This document shows, piece after piece, positions 25,811-34,086 of a stretch of DNA of 64,000 bases. A model generated the notes under the pieces. It saw only the letters and a program-made list of their open reading frames with translations, made no database searches and was not told where the DNA came from. The position numbers were made by a program, and so were the translations under genes. Position 1 is the first letter of the stretch, and every line of letters starts with the position of its first letter. The DNA is from Lelliottia jeotgali (GTDB lineage: Bacteria; Pseudomonadota; Gammaproteobacteria; Enterobacterales; Enterobacteriaceae): positions 3,596,001 to 3,660,000 of the forward strand of contig CP018628.1 in the NCBI GenBank assembly GCA_002271215.1. The letters run 5' to 3'.

Positions 25811-26661
25811 TTTTTAATGGCCGGAACTGACCAAATGTAATCGGCCTGTTTCGCGCTGAGGGCCGCCCCTTCGGTCGTCAGCATCACCACAATCGGGGCC
25901 TGACCGTTGAGATCCTGCAGATGCAGCGGGACGCCAACATCCTTAGCCGCGTGATATCCCCCGACAAACATCAGCGCGGGTTTTGGCGCATTAAGCAGTT
26001 GCTGCGCCATAAATCGGTCGCGGTTTTGCTGAATCGCCACCATTGCTGTTAGCTGTTCGGGCGCAATTTCGCCCCCGTGCATCAGATAAATAATGGCGGA
26101 AAGCGCATTGCGAACTGTTTTTTGCGAACTGTGCTCACCCGCCGGGAAAACGGGTTGTTTATAGATAGCGTTCACCTGAGCACGGGGAATATTGGCGGCC
26201 AGCAGCGGATAATCGCCCATCAACGCCGTCTTCGTCAGTTCGCCATACAGCGGCCACGGCCAGCCAGGGTTCCAGCGCAGGGATTCCTGAATGCGTTGAT
26301 CGCGCATCGAGGCTCCGCTCTTCAGCGCCTTTTGGACTTCATCAACGGCGGGCTGTTGATCGGCGGTAATCATCTCCATCAGCACGCTGCCCTGCGGGCG
26401 TTTGCGCTGGAGATTTTGCAGCAGCCACAGCTCAATGGTGTGATGCGCAACGTTAGTGTGCTCTTCGCCCACAATGACCTGCGGTGTGCGACTCAGAATC
26501 GTGAGTAATTCTTCTGGCGTGAGCGTTGCCCCCGTTTGCGCATTTTTAATCTGCGTAGCCGGGGGCAGTTGCGCTGTTGTCGGCTTAGTGCTTTGACAGG
26601 CAGTTAAGACCAGAGAGCTGATTAACAGCAGAGATACCGTAATAAACTTTAAATTTTTCAT
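25807..26661 (-). CDS. ChaN-family haem-binding lipoprotein
   Basis: A 284-residue protein with a lipoprotein signal (SLVLTACQSTKP, lipidated Cys22) and a ChaN/Tiki-like domain: VIVGEEHTNVAHHTIELWLL near residues 63-82 and ALMFVGGYHAAKDVGVPLHL near 228-247. The Campylobacter ChaN binds two haem molecules as a dimer and is iron regulated. First gene of the operon; an excellent Fur-like palindrome lies 74-108 bases upstream. The stop overlaps the tonB-like start by 4 bases (ATGA). Location is inferred to be the periplasmic face of the outer membrane. Haem binding here is family-based inference. Confidence 0.85.
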   Translation of the reverse strand: MKNLKFITVSLLLISSLVLTACQSTKPTTAQLPPATQIKNAQTGATLTPEELLTILSRTPQVIVGEEHTNVAHHTIELWLLQNLQRKRPQGSVLMEMITADQQPAVDEVQKALKSGASMRDQRIQESLRWNPGWPWPLYGELTKTALMGDYPLLAANIPRAQVNAIYKQPVFPAGEHSSQKTVRNALSAIIYLMHGGEIAPEQLTAMVAIQQNRDRFMAQQLLNAPKPALMFVGGYHAAKDVGVPLHLQDLNGQAPIVVMLTTEGAALSAKQADYIWSVPAIKK

Positions 26662-26730
26662 AATAATTAATCAGTTACCTTCTATTATGAAGGTTTCACC
26701 CGTTTTATCGTGTAAACAACGAGCAAACAT

Positions 26731-26769
26731 TAATGCTAATGATAATTAATATCAAGATCATTAGCATTA
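26731..26769 (-). promoter_or_regulatory. Fur-type operator: long perfect palindrome before the ChaN operon
   Basis: A perfect 13-base inverted repeat, TAATGCTAATGAT and ATCATTAGCATTA, separated by 13 bases. Within it GCTAATGATAATTAATATC (26735-26753) agrees with the 19-base Fur consensus GATAATGATAATCATTATC at about 15 positions. The arrangement can hold overlapping Fur dimers and lies in the 154-base gap 26662-26815 upstream of the lipoprotein gene. Identity of the binder is inferred. Confidence 0.75.
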
Positions 26770-26815
26770 ACAATTAATTATCGTACTAACTAACAGGTCT
26801 TTTACATACAATGAC

Positions 26816-27340
26816 TTATGTCAAACTGATGGAATAGAGGACATGGCGCGCCAGCGGATGTTCGGCAGGTAAAGCAGGATGTAAAAACTCACCGCGCTTT
26901 TCCATGCCCAGACGCTGCATCAGTTGTTCAGAAGGGAGATTGTGAATTGTGGTAAATGAAACCACTTCGTCGAGGTGTAATTCATTCGCTGCATATGTGA
27001 GGCAGGCCGTTGCTGCTTCTTGCGCAAAGCCCTGATGCCAGAATGATTTCGCCAGACGCCAGCCGATTTCAATACAGGGCGAAAAGGGAAATTTATCCGG
27101 CTGCGGATGCAAACCGACGCACCCAACAAATTCGCCGGTTTGTGTTAATTCAACGGCCCAAAATCCCCAGCCGCGTTCGGTAATACCCTCGCGGAATCGC
27201 GCGACAAGCGTGTCACTTTCTTCGCGCGTTAAGGTTGCGGGGAAAAATCGCATCGCCTCGGGATCGCCGTTAAGATCCGCGAAAGGGGCAAGATCGTCTG
27301 ATGACCACTGTCGGAGAGTCAGTCGTGGCGTCTTAATCAT
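26816..27340 (-). CDS. RimJ/RimL-type GNAT N-acetyltransferase
   Basis: A 174-residue GNAT protein beginning IKTPRLTLRQWSSDDLAPFA, the hallmark of the RimJ/RimL branch. The acetyl-CoA-binding segment lies near FWHQGFAQEAATACLTYA (about residues 99-116). Likely acetylates a small amine or protein N-terminus; substrate unknown. It follows the Lrp-type gene by 10 bases on the same strand and may be its operon partner. No specific name recognised. Confidence 0.8.
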   Translation of the reverse strand: MIKTPRLTLRQWSSDDLAPFADLNGDPEAMRFFPATLTREESDTLVARFREGITERGWGFWAVELTQTGEFVGCVGLHPQPDKFPFSPCIEIGWRLAKSFWHQGFAQEAATACLTYAANELHLDEVVSFTTIHNLPSEQLMQRLGMEKRGEFLHPALPAEHPLARHVLYSISLT

Positions 27341-27350
27341 CGTATTATCC

Positions 27351-27815
27351 TTATTTTAGGGTTTCCAGCGGGAACGGTCTGTCCTGCACCACCGTTTTCA
27401 TCACCAGCGTCGATCGCAGATGCTGCACCCCCGGCATCGCCGACAATTTGTCATCGTAGAGTTTCTGGAACGCAGATAGATCGCGAGTGACCACGTGCAT
27501 CAAATAATCAGGATCGCCGAACAAGCGCTGCGCGAGCACGATCTGTGGAATCTCTTCCACGGCGGCTTCAAAGGCGCTAACGGCTTTCTTGTCGCCCTCT
27601 TTTAACGTCGCAAAGACGATGGCCACAAAATTGAAACCCATTTTAGTCGGGTCCAGATTCGCGCGATATCCGGTAATCGCGCCGCTTTGTTCCAGCGCCC
27701 GTACGCGCCGGTGACACGGTGAAAGGCTTAAATTGACACGCTCTGCCAGTTCGGTCAGCGACAAACGCCCATCCCGCTGTAGCTCAGCAAGAATTTTTCG
27801 ATCTATGCTATCCAT
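27351..27815 (-). CDS. Lrp/AsnC-family transcriptional regulator
   Basis: A 154-residue regulator: N-terminal helix-turn-helix (LSLTELAERVNLSLSPCHRRVRAL by parts, residues about 19-42) and C-terminal RAM ligand domain (DPDYLMHVVTRDL near 101-113). Such proteins sense amino acids. It is divergent from a LysE-type exporter (114 bases apart), suggesting that it controls amino-acid export. It is not Lrp itself, AsnC or DecR by remembered sequence. No name assigned. Confidence 0.85.
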   Translation of the reverse strand: MDSIDRKILAELQRDGRLSLTELAERVNLSLSPCHRRVRALEQSGAITGYRANLDPTKMGFNFVAIVFATLKEGDKKAVSAFEAAVEEIPQIVLAQRLFGDPDYLMHVVTRDLSAFQKLYDDKLSAMPGVQHLRSTLVMKTVVQDRPFPLETLK

Positions 27816-27929
27816 TTGGAAGATTTTCTCATTATCACTCTTCTTTCAGCATAACATTGGAAGCTCATTTCGCCCTGATGTCGATATTCTTTCTTTCCAT
27901 TAAATACATTTGTGAAGGGTGTTACGGGA

Positions 27930-28541
27930 ATGGAAATGAGTATTGTCGTCGGGTTCTGGGTAGTCTCTTTTCTGTTAATCATCACCCCGGGTGCCGACTG
28001 GGCATACGCCATTAGCGCGGGAATCAACGGACGCCGGGTGATCCCGGCGGTGATGGGATTGATGTCTGGGCATCTGTTGGCGACGGTGATTGTGGTCGCA
28101 GGGGTTGGGGTGTTAATCGCCGGACATCCGCTGGCGCTTTCACTGCTGACCGTTTCAGGTGCGCTTTACTTACTGTGGCTGGGCATCACGATTTTACGCC
28201 ATCCTGCTACGGTCAACGCAGGTACGCAGCAAACGGGAAGCTGGAACACATGGGCGGTTAAAGGGTTGTGTATTAGCGGGCTTAATCCAAAAGTATTTCT
28301 GCTGTTTTTGGCTCTACTCCCGCAATTCACCGATCCTAAAGGCAGCTGGTCGGTGCCTCTGCAAATGTCGGCGCTGGCTGTGATGCACTTGTTCACCTGC
28401 ACGTTAATCTATTTGCTGGTCGGCTACGGCTCGCGGGCAATCTTAGCCGCCCGCCCGCAGGCCGCGCGCAGAGTCAGCATCGCCTCCGGAGGAATAATGG
28501 TGGTGATATCACTGCTCCTGATTTACGGGCAGTTCAGATAA
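27930..28541 (+). CDS. LysE/RhtB-family amino acid exporter
   Basis: A 203-residue inner-membrane exporter with about six hydrophobic segments. The family motif TPGADWAYAISAGINGRR follows the first segment, and GLCISGLNPKVFLLFLALLPQF is the conserved mid-protein block. The ATG at 27930 is preferred (purine-rich GGGTGTTACGGGA before it); a GTG six codons upstream is in frame. It is divergent from the Lrp-type regulator at 27351. Substrate could be homoserine, threonine or another amino acid; sequence does not decide. Confidence 0.85.
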   Translation: MEMSIVVGFWVVSFLLIITPGADWAYAISAGINGRRVIPAVMGLMSGHLLATVIVVAGVGVLIAGHPLALSLLTVSGALYLLWLGITILRHPATVNAGTQQTGSWNTWAVKGLCISGLNPKVFLLFLALLPQFTDPKGSWSVPLQMSALAVMHLFTCTLIYLLVGYGSRAILAARPQAARRVSIASGGIMVVISLLLIYGQFR

Positions 28542-28573
28542 CAAAACACCGGCAGAAGCCGGTGTTTTGTTTT
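28542..28573. terminator. Bidirectional terminator between the exporter and yjdJ
   Basis: Perfect 12-base stem CAAAACACCGGC / GCCGGTGTTTTG with tetraloop AGAA; T-rich on both strands. Confidence 0.92.
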
Positions 28574-28845
28574 CAGGCGCGGATATCATCATATTCGCGC
28601 GTCTTATCAAACTCGTGTTTAGCGAACGGACACAGCGGGATAACCTTGCGGTTTTCAGCGCGCATTTTTTCGACGACTTTCGCCACCAGCTTTTTGCCCA
28701 CGCCCTGCCCTTTCAGGCTCTCGTCCACATCGGTATGTTCGATAATGCTCAGATGCTCGCCGGTCGGAACAAATACAATTTCGGCAACCTGATTCCCCTG
28801 CGCATCATTGACGTAGAACTTATTGTGGCCTTCCAGAATATTCAT
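28573..28845 (-). CDS. yjdJ: YjdJ, small GNAT-fold protein
   Basis: A 90-residue protein of the GCN5-related YjdJ type, E. coli length. The motif [20 protein letters not shown] is a compact acetyl-CoA-binding loop, and [17 protein letters not shown] is the conserved C-terminal block. It lies 10 bases after yjdI on the same strand, so the two form a pair, as in E. coli where both map elsewhere on the chromosome. Biochemical role not established. Confidence 0.88.
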   Translation of the reverse strand: MNILEGHNKFYVNDAQGNQVAEIVFVPTGEHLSIIEHTDVDESLKGQGVGKKLVAKVVEKMRAENRKVIPLCPFAKHEFDKTREYDDIRA

Positions 28846-28855
28846 GGTTCCTCGC

Positions 28856-29086
28856 TTATTTTTGGCGATACTTCAGCGCACCGCTCGGGCAGGTATCAAT
28901 CACTCTCTTGACCGTATCGACATCCACTTCATCCGGGATGATCCACGGCTTACGTTTCAGATTAAACAGCTTGCTGCTGCCACGCACGCAGTTTCCTGAG
29001 TGCTGGCACATGCCCGTGTTGAAGTAGACATCAATCTTTTCCCCGGTATACGCCCGGTATCCCGCTTCCAGTAAATCCTTATCCAT
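28856..29086 (-). CDS. yjdI: YjdI, iron-sulphur (4Fe-4S mono-cluster) protein
   Basis: A 76-residue protein with cysteines in [11 protein letters not shown] and DTCPSGALK, the pattern of the Fer4_19 mono-cluster family. The ATG at 29086 matches the E. coli start ([20 protein letters not shown]); a 19-codon longer frame was rejected. Paired with yjdJ. Its partner in electron transfer is unknown. Confidence 0.88.
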   Translation of the reverse strand: MDKDLLEAGYRAYTGEKIDVYFNTGMCQHSGNCVRGSSKLFNLKRKPWIIPDEVDVDTVKRVIDTCPSGALKYRQK

Positions 29087-29369
29087 GACATTGCCTCTGT
29101 TATTTTTATACGTTCGGAATAAGCATAGCGCTGATAGAAACAAGGAGCTATCTCTCTACCGTTTCGCAGAACTCTACGGGGTTGTGGATGTTGTCACTGG
29201 GCCAAACTGCGCGGTGAAAAGGAAACACATGGACGCACATCTCAGGGATAATTCCCCCTTAATTTACGTAGGTATCCATTAAAACTCACGCTCTGTTCGT
29301 GATATTTAAAACCAAGTGATTATCATGCAGTAAGAAACACCGCAGAGGTGAAATTTAGGAAATTTTGAC

Positions 29370-30113
29370 ATGTTAAAAACACAGCTTAAGCAAACAGAAC
29401 TCATTTGCAAGATGATGTTAGGTGCTACGATCCTTGCAACCTCAACCGCCTCCTATGCTCTTGAAAATATCGATCAACTGGCAACAAGAATCGGCATGGA
29501 TAATTTTCGGGAAGCGATTAAAAAAGGGGATCGTAACGCCTACAAAAGTCTCCCAGCAAAGGGTTACAAAAACGGTTTAACCGGCCTGCTGATTAAAACA
29601 GGGACTTATGTTAATCCTGAATATAGCTTTGCCGATTGCGACACCGATACCGTTATCGTTTCAGTACAGGAAAGAAAAACGCTTCCCGGTTGTCGGATTT
29701 CATTAAAGCTGGCGACTAAAGATGCTGACGGCAGTTATCACGATAATGGCATCCGCATTGAATATGGGATTACCACCGGTTCTAAAAAGTTTGTCGCCAA
29801 TAATTCCGCATGGGCGCAACACGCCATTGCAGGTGACAAGGTTCTGGAAACCTCACTGAAGCGAGACGCCAACGACTCCGTTTGCACCATGTGGTCAACG
29901 CTGGCGAAGAATATGGCGACCGGGCGCGATGAACATACCCCAATGTCCGTGTACGACCAGCGATTTGAATCACTTAGAGGCAAACCAGGCATCTCGGAAG
30001 AGAACATTACATTCTCGCACCACTTAACCCATTATGTTTATCAGGATATGGCTGATAAATCCCCTCAGGAAGTGGAAGCCCTGGTTTATCAGACCTGTCA
30101 GGCAGGTATGTAA
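29370..30113 (+). CDS. Unrecognised secreted protein, first of a pair
   Basis: A 247-residue protein I do not recognise. An N-terminal export signal is likely: a polar start (MLKTQLKQTELICK), a hydrophobic core MMLGATILATSTASYA, and cleavage before LENIDQ. Five cysteines occur in the mature part (around SFADCDTD, PGCRIS, DSVCTMW, YQTCQAGM), which suggests disulphides in the periplasm or outside. AGGA lies 9 bases before the ATG. The next gene begins 31 bases later. It stands on the 3' side of glyU, a known insertion point in enterobacteria. Confidence 0.75.
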   Translation: MLKTQLKQTELICKMMLGATILATSTASYALENIDQLATRIGMDNFREAIKKGDRNAYKSLPAKGYKNGLTGLLIKTGTYVNPEYSFADCDTDTVIVSVQERKTLPGCRISLKLATKDADGSYHDNGIRIEYGITTGSKKFVANNSAWAQHAIAGDKVLETSLKRDANDSVCTMWSTLAKNMATGRDEHTPMSVYDQRFESLRGKPGISEENITFSHHLTHYVYQDMADKSPQEVEALVYQTCQAGM

Positions 30114-30144
30114 TAGTTCATTTGCGATTCTGGCGACGAATGTC

Positions 30145-30783
30145 ATGAATATTAAATCATTATTCAGTTTGTTTATTTTACTTAGCTCTCCCCTTGCTAC
30201 TTTCGCAGCTAATACGGAAGAACTCAGTCAAAAGTTAGATGAAGGTTATCGTTACGCGTGTAACGCCACCCAAACAGGTGAAGCGGCTAGCGCATCCTAT
30301 CAACTTGAAAACTATAGAATGCTATTCACGGGTACCCAGGCTGTGGTTGGTTTTAGCCAAATTATGCACGATGAGATAGACAGTATTGTGGCTGGTTTCT
30401 TTAAAAAGGGAATGATTCAAGGGAACACCAGCACTGCGGCATGCGAAACCCCGCAAGACCTGCTGGCAACAACGACACGAGCGGTTTATACCCGGCAAGT
30501 TAAATTAACGCTGGCGTCTAATTTTGATGATGTTCGCTTTAGCCAATATGCCACTGAGGCTTACCCAATATTTGATTCGATAATTGCGGCTAAAATTAGC
30601 GAAGAAGAAGCCAATAGCTCGATAAATAAGATTGCTAATAATGCAATCATTAACAATGAAGATGCTGTTGCCGTCAGTAATGCAACTAATGCCATGAAAG
30701 CCGTCGCTGAAGTTCTCGTATCCGTCAGAAACGATAAGGAGCTTGAGCAGTTCTTATCGGACTATATCAGGAAACACAAGTAA
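30145..30783 (+). CDS. Unrecognised secreted protein, second of a pair
   Basis: A 212-residue protein I do not recognise. It starts with a clear signal peptide (MNIKSLFSLFILLSSPLATFA, cleavage before ANTEEL). The mature part is helical and acidic with two cysteines (YACNATQ and AACETPQ). The DNA is more AT-rich than its neighbours, which favours horizontal transfer. ATG 30145 was chosen over a 37-codon longer frame that reads through the end of the previous gene. It ends 119 bases before the tRNA 3' end. The two genes probably form one transcript. Confidence 0.75.
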   Translation: MNIKSLFSLFILLSSPLATFAANTEELSQKLDEGYRYACNATQTGEAASASYQLENYRMLFTGTQAVVGFSQIMHDEIDSIVAGFFKKGMIQGNTSTAACETPQDLLATTTRAVYTRQVKLTLASNFDDVRFSQYATEAYPIFDSIIAAKISEEEANSSINKIANNAIINNEDAVAVSNATNAMKAVAEVLVSVRNDKELEQFLSDYIRKHK

Positions 30784-30902
30784 CCAGGCCGAAGGATGCT
30801 GCAATTTTCGAATAATGAATGACCCCTTTGCAAGAGCATTGCGAGAGCCGTCGCGTGTATTGCGTGAAGATAAGATGAGAAATGAATAGTTGAGGGAAGA
30901 TC

Positions 30903-30976
30903 TGGAGCGGGCGAAGGGAATCGAACCCTCGTATAGAGCTTGGGAAGCTCTCGTTCTACCATTGAACTACGCCCGC
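30903..30976 (-). tRNA. glyU: tRNA-Gly (CCC)
   Basis: A 74-base cloverleaf with encoded CCA. Acceptor stem GCGGGCG pairs with CGCCCGC; the anticodon arm GAGAGC-TTCCCAA-GCTCT gives anticodon CCC; the T-loop is GGTTCGATTCC. Located just before actS as in E. coli glyU. Confidence 0.97.
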
Positions 30977-31056
30977 TTTGAGGTGCGTAAGGCATTATAG
31001 ACCTTACGCTTGTTCGCACAAGCCTCAAGACAGCTAACCGGTGATTTATTAACCGC

Positions 31057-31800
31057 TTAGCATTTCGGTTTACTGCCCTGTGCCGGAAGGTAGCGCTGAG
31101 GATCGATAGCGGTAGCGCGGTAGCGAATCTGGAAATGCAGCGCGACCGTATTGGCTCCGGTGCTACCCATCGTCGCGATCTTCTGTCCGGCCTTCACGTT
31201 TTGTCCGTTGTTCACCAGCAGCGTATCGTTATGCGCATACGCGGTGATGTAGTCTTCGCCGTGTTTAATCATGATCAGGTTGCCGTAACCGCGCAATTGA
31301 TCTCCCACGTAAACCACCTTGCCTGCACCCGATGCGTAAACGGGTGTGCCGCGTGCTGCTGCGATATCAATGCCTTTGTTACCCCCTTCTGAGGTGGAGT
31401 ACGGTGCAATCACTTTACCGCTGGCAGGCCATACCCAGCAGCGTTGTCCGACCGGTGGCCATGACGATTGCGGCACCGCGTAAGACGGCGTCACTTTGGC
31501 CGTTTTGCCTTTGGATGAGGATTTTTTGCCTGACGAGCTGCTGCCATTGACCTTGAGCTTTTGCCCGATTTCAATGGTGTACGGCGGCGATATGCCGTTC
31601 ATACGTGCCAGATCGCGCACGCTGGTGCCAGTCATGCGGGAAATTTTGGAGAGAGTATCCCCGCGCTGGACGGTATATACCGAGCCGCTGTAGCTTCCAT
31701 CAGAGCCTGGTTTACTGCCCGAGCACCCTGCCAACATTAACGTTAGCATCAGGCAAAACAGGGCAATCAGGGGATTTCTTGTCAGGCTTCCTGCAAACAA
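31057..31800 (-). CDS. actS: ActS (YgeR), LysM lipoprotein that activates septal amidases
   Basis: A 247-residue lipoprotein (lipobox LMLAGC, Cys26) with one LysM domain (YTVQRGDTLSKISRMTG, about residues 42-58) and a C-terminal LytM/M23 domain. The M23 zinc motif is degenerate: the usual HxGxD is NKGID, so it cannot be an endopeptidase and instead activates an amidase, as shown for E. coli ActS. The start is TTG with AGGAG five bases upstream and aligns with the E. coli N-terminus. It acts in the periplasm on the cell wall. Confidence 0.9.
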   Translation of the reverse strand: MFAGSLTRNPLIALFCLMLTLMLAGCSGSKPGSDGSYSGSVYTVQRGDTLSKISRMTGTSVRDLARMNGISPPYTIEIGQKLKVNGSSSSGKKSSSKGKTAKVTPSYAVPQSSWPPVGQRCWVWPASGKVIAPYSTSEGGNKGIDIAAARGTPVYASGAGKVVYVGDQLRGYGNLIMIKHGEDYITAYAHNDTLLVNNGQNVKAGQKIATMGSTGANTVALHFQIRYRATAIDPQRYLPAQGSKPKC

Positions 31801-31959
31801 AGCGGCTCCTCGGTCAGCGTAAATGGCGTCCTATGATAGCAGCCTGAAATCTGTTGCCAATCTTTGCTGTAAAGTCTCTTTGCGGCGCAGGGAGCCACCC
31901 CACCAGCCAAAGAGTGCGATATAATGTCACCATCCCGTCGTTCGGGTACTGGAGTCGGA

Positions 31960-32511
31960 ATGAGCACACAAGAACACGTCATTTTGGTTAACGACCAGGG
32001 AGAGGTCATCGGCACTCAGGAAAAGTACGCCGCCCACACAACGCATACCCCGCTGCATCTGGCTTTCTCATCGTGGTTGTTTAACGCCCAGGGTGAATGC
32101 CTCGTCACCCGCCGCGCATTGAGTAAAAAAGCCTGGCCCGGCGTCTGGACCAACTCCGTCTGTGGTCACCCACAAACCGGCGAAAGTACCGAGCACGCGC
32201 TTGTTCGCCGCTGCAGGTATGAAATCGGTGCAGAAATTGCCCATCTGACACCTGTTGCTATGGATTTTCGTTACTGCGAAACCGACCCTTCTGGGATCGT
32301 CGAAAACGAAATTTGCCCTGTGTATGCGGCAAAGCTCGTCGGCACGCTGACCCTCAATCCTGATGAAGTGATGGCAGTGCAGTGGGTTGATCTGGAATCG
32401 TTAATCGGTGCAGTCGAGGCTACGCCGTGGGCATTTAGCCCGTGGATGGTTTCCCAGGTTGCCCTAGCGCACGAAAAGCTCAGGCAATTTGCCCTCGAAT
32501 CCAAGCCATAA
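31960..32511 (+). CDS. idi: Isopentenyl-diphosphate delta-isomerase
   Basis: A 183-residue Nudix-fold isomerase that interconverts isopentenyl and dimethylallyl diphosphate. The active-site Cys is in TNSVCGHPQ (about residue 67), the Nudix-derived block is [17 protein letters not shown] and the catalytic Glu lies in [14 protein letters not shown] 31960 follows GGAG with a 5-base gap; a 12-codon longer frame was not used. Converges with lysS. Confidence 0.94.
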   Translation: MSTQEHVILVNDQGEVIGTQEKYAAHTTHTPLHLAFSSWLFNAQGECLVTRRALSKKAWPGVWTNSVCGHPQTGESTEHALVRRCRYEIGAEIAHLTPVAMDFRYCETDPSGIVENEICPVYAAKLVGTLTLNPDEVMAVQWVDLESLIGAVEATPWAFSPWMVSQVALAHEKLRQFALESKP

Positions 32512-32546
32512 AAAAAGCCCCGACGCGATGAACGCCGGGGCTTTTC
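32509..32546. terminator. Bidirectional terminator idi/lysS
   Basis: Stem AGCCCCG / CGGGGCT with a 13-base loop, flanked by an A run on the left and T residues on the right. Confidence 0.88.
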
Positions 32547-32559
32547 AGTTAGTAATAGC

Positions 32560-34077
32560 TTATTTTACCGGACGCATCGCCGGGAACAGGATCACGTCAC
32601 GGATGGTGTGGCTGTTGGTGAACAGCATAACCATACGGTCGATACCAATACCCAGACCTGCGGTCGGTGGTAAACCGTGCTCCAGCGCGGTGACGTAGTC
32701 TTCGTCGAAGAACATCGCTTCGTCGTCGCCCGCTTCTTTCGCGTTAACCTGATCCTGGAAACGCTGCGCCTGATCCTGCGCATCGTTCAGCTCGCTAAAT
32801 CCATTACCGATTTCACGGCCACCGATGAAGAACTCAAAGCGGTCGGTGATTTCCGGGTTTTCGTCGTTACGACGTGCCAGCGGAGACACTTCAGCCGGGT
32901 ATTCGGTGATGAAGGTTGGCTGAATCAGGTGCGCTTCGGCCACTTCTTCGAAGATCTCGGTCACGATACGGCCCAGACCCCAGCTCTTCTCAACTTTGAT
33001 ACCGATGCTTGCAGCAATCGCTTTCGCAGAATCGAAGTTATCCAGGTCAGCCATATTGGTCTCTGGACGGTATTTCTTGATAGCCTCGCGCATGGTCAGT
33101 TTGACGAACGGCTTACCAAAGTCGAACACCTCTTCGCCGTAAGGCACTTCAGTAGTGCCGAGAATATCGTGTGCCAGGGTACGGAACAGAGACTCGGTCA
33201 GTTCGATCAGATCTTTGTAATCCGCATACGCCATATAGAGTTCCATCATGGTGAACTCTGGGTTATGACGTACGGAGATGCCTTCGTTACGGAAGTTACG
33301 GTTGATTTCGAACACACGCTCAAAACCGCCAACCACCAGACGCTTCAGGTACAGTTCCGGCGCGATACGCAGGTACATGTCCAGGTCCAGCGCGTTGTGA
33401 TGGGTGATGAACGGACGGGCAGACGCGCCGCCTGGGATCACCTGCATCATTGGCGTTTCGACTTCCATAAAATCACGGCCAACCATGAACTGACGGATGC
33501 CCGCCATAATCTGGGAACGGATTTTGAAGGTTTTGCGGGATTCATCGTTAGAGATGAGATCCAGGTAGCGCTGACGATAACGCGCTTCCTGATCCTGCAG
33601 ACCGTGGAACTTATCCGGCAGCGGACGCAGTGCTTTAGTCAGCAGACGCAGTTCGGTACAGTGAATGGACAGCTCGCCGGTTTTCGTCTTGAACAGCTTG
33701 CCTTTCGCACCCAGGATATCGCCCAGGTCCCACTTCTTGAATTGCTCGTTGTAGATGCCTTCTGGCAGATCGTCACGGGAAACGTACAGCTGAATACGGC
33801 CACCGACGTCCTGTAACGTCACGAAAGACGCTTTACCCATCACACGACGGGTCATCATGCGGCCTGCAACGGACACTTCAACGTTCAGCGCTTCCAGCTC
33901 TTCGTTTTCTTTCGCGTCAAAGTCAGCGTGCAGCTGGTCTGAGGTATGATCGCGACGAAAATCGTTCGGGAATGGGATACCCTGCTCACGCAGCGCAGCC
34001 AGCTTCTCGCGGCGGGTTTTCAGTTCGTTATTAAGATCGACTACCGCGTCAGTGCCCTGTGCTTGTTGTTCAGACAT
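32560..34077 (-). CDS. lysS: Lysyl-tRNA synthetase
   Basis: A 505-residue class II synthetase: N-terminal OB-fold anticodon domain ([19 protein letters not shown] near residue 70) and catalytic core with motif 2 ([23 protein letters not shown] by parts, near 260-282) and motif 3 ([14 protein letters not shown] near 475). It charges tRNA-Lys. It follows prfB after 9 bases, the conserved prfB-lysS operon. Confidence 0.97.
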   Translation of the reverse strand: MSEQQAQGTDAVVDLNNELKTRREKLAALREQGIPFPNDFRRDHTSDQLHADFDAKENEELEALNVEVSVAGRMMTRRVMGKASFVTLQDVGGRIQLYVSRDDLPEGIYNEQFKKWDLGDILGAKGKLFKTKTGELSIHCTELRLLTKALRPLPDKFHGLQDQEARYRQRYLDLISNDESRKTFKIRSQIMAGIRQFMVGRDFMEVETPMMQVIPGGASARPFITHHNALDLDMYLRIAPELYLKRLVVGGFERVFEINRNFRNEGISVRHNPEFTMMELYMAYADYKDLIELTESLFRTLAHDILGTTEVPYGEEVFDFGKPFVKLTMREAIKKYRPETNMADLDNFDSAKAIAASIGIKVEKSWGLGRIVTEIFEEVAEAHLIQPTFITEYPAEVSPLARRNDENPEITDRFEFFIGGREIGNGFSELNDAQDQAQRFQDQVNAKEAGDDEAMFFDEDYVTALEHGLPPTAGLGIGIDRMVMLFTNSHTIRDVILFPAMRPVK

Positions 34078-34086
34078 GTTGGTTCC

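Noticed and set aside
29144..29369. Searched for a small gene or sRNA between yjdI and the first secreted protein
   Set aside because: Only promoter-like AT-rich sequence was seen; no hairpin with T run and no start codon with a convincing site.
30034..30144. 37-codon extension of the second secreted protein
   Set aside because: It overlaps the end of the preceding gene out of frame and precedes a clear signal peptide start.
31057..31800. ActS as an active M23 endopeptidase
   Set aside because: The zinc-binding HxGxD is NKGID, so catalysis is not expected; activator role is consistent with the family.
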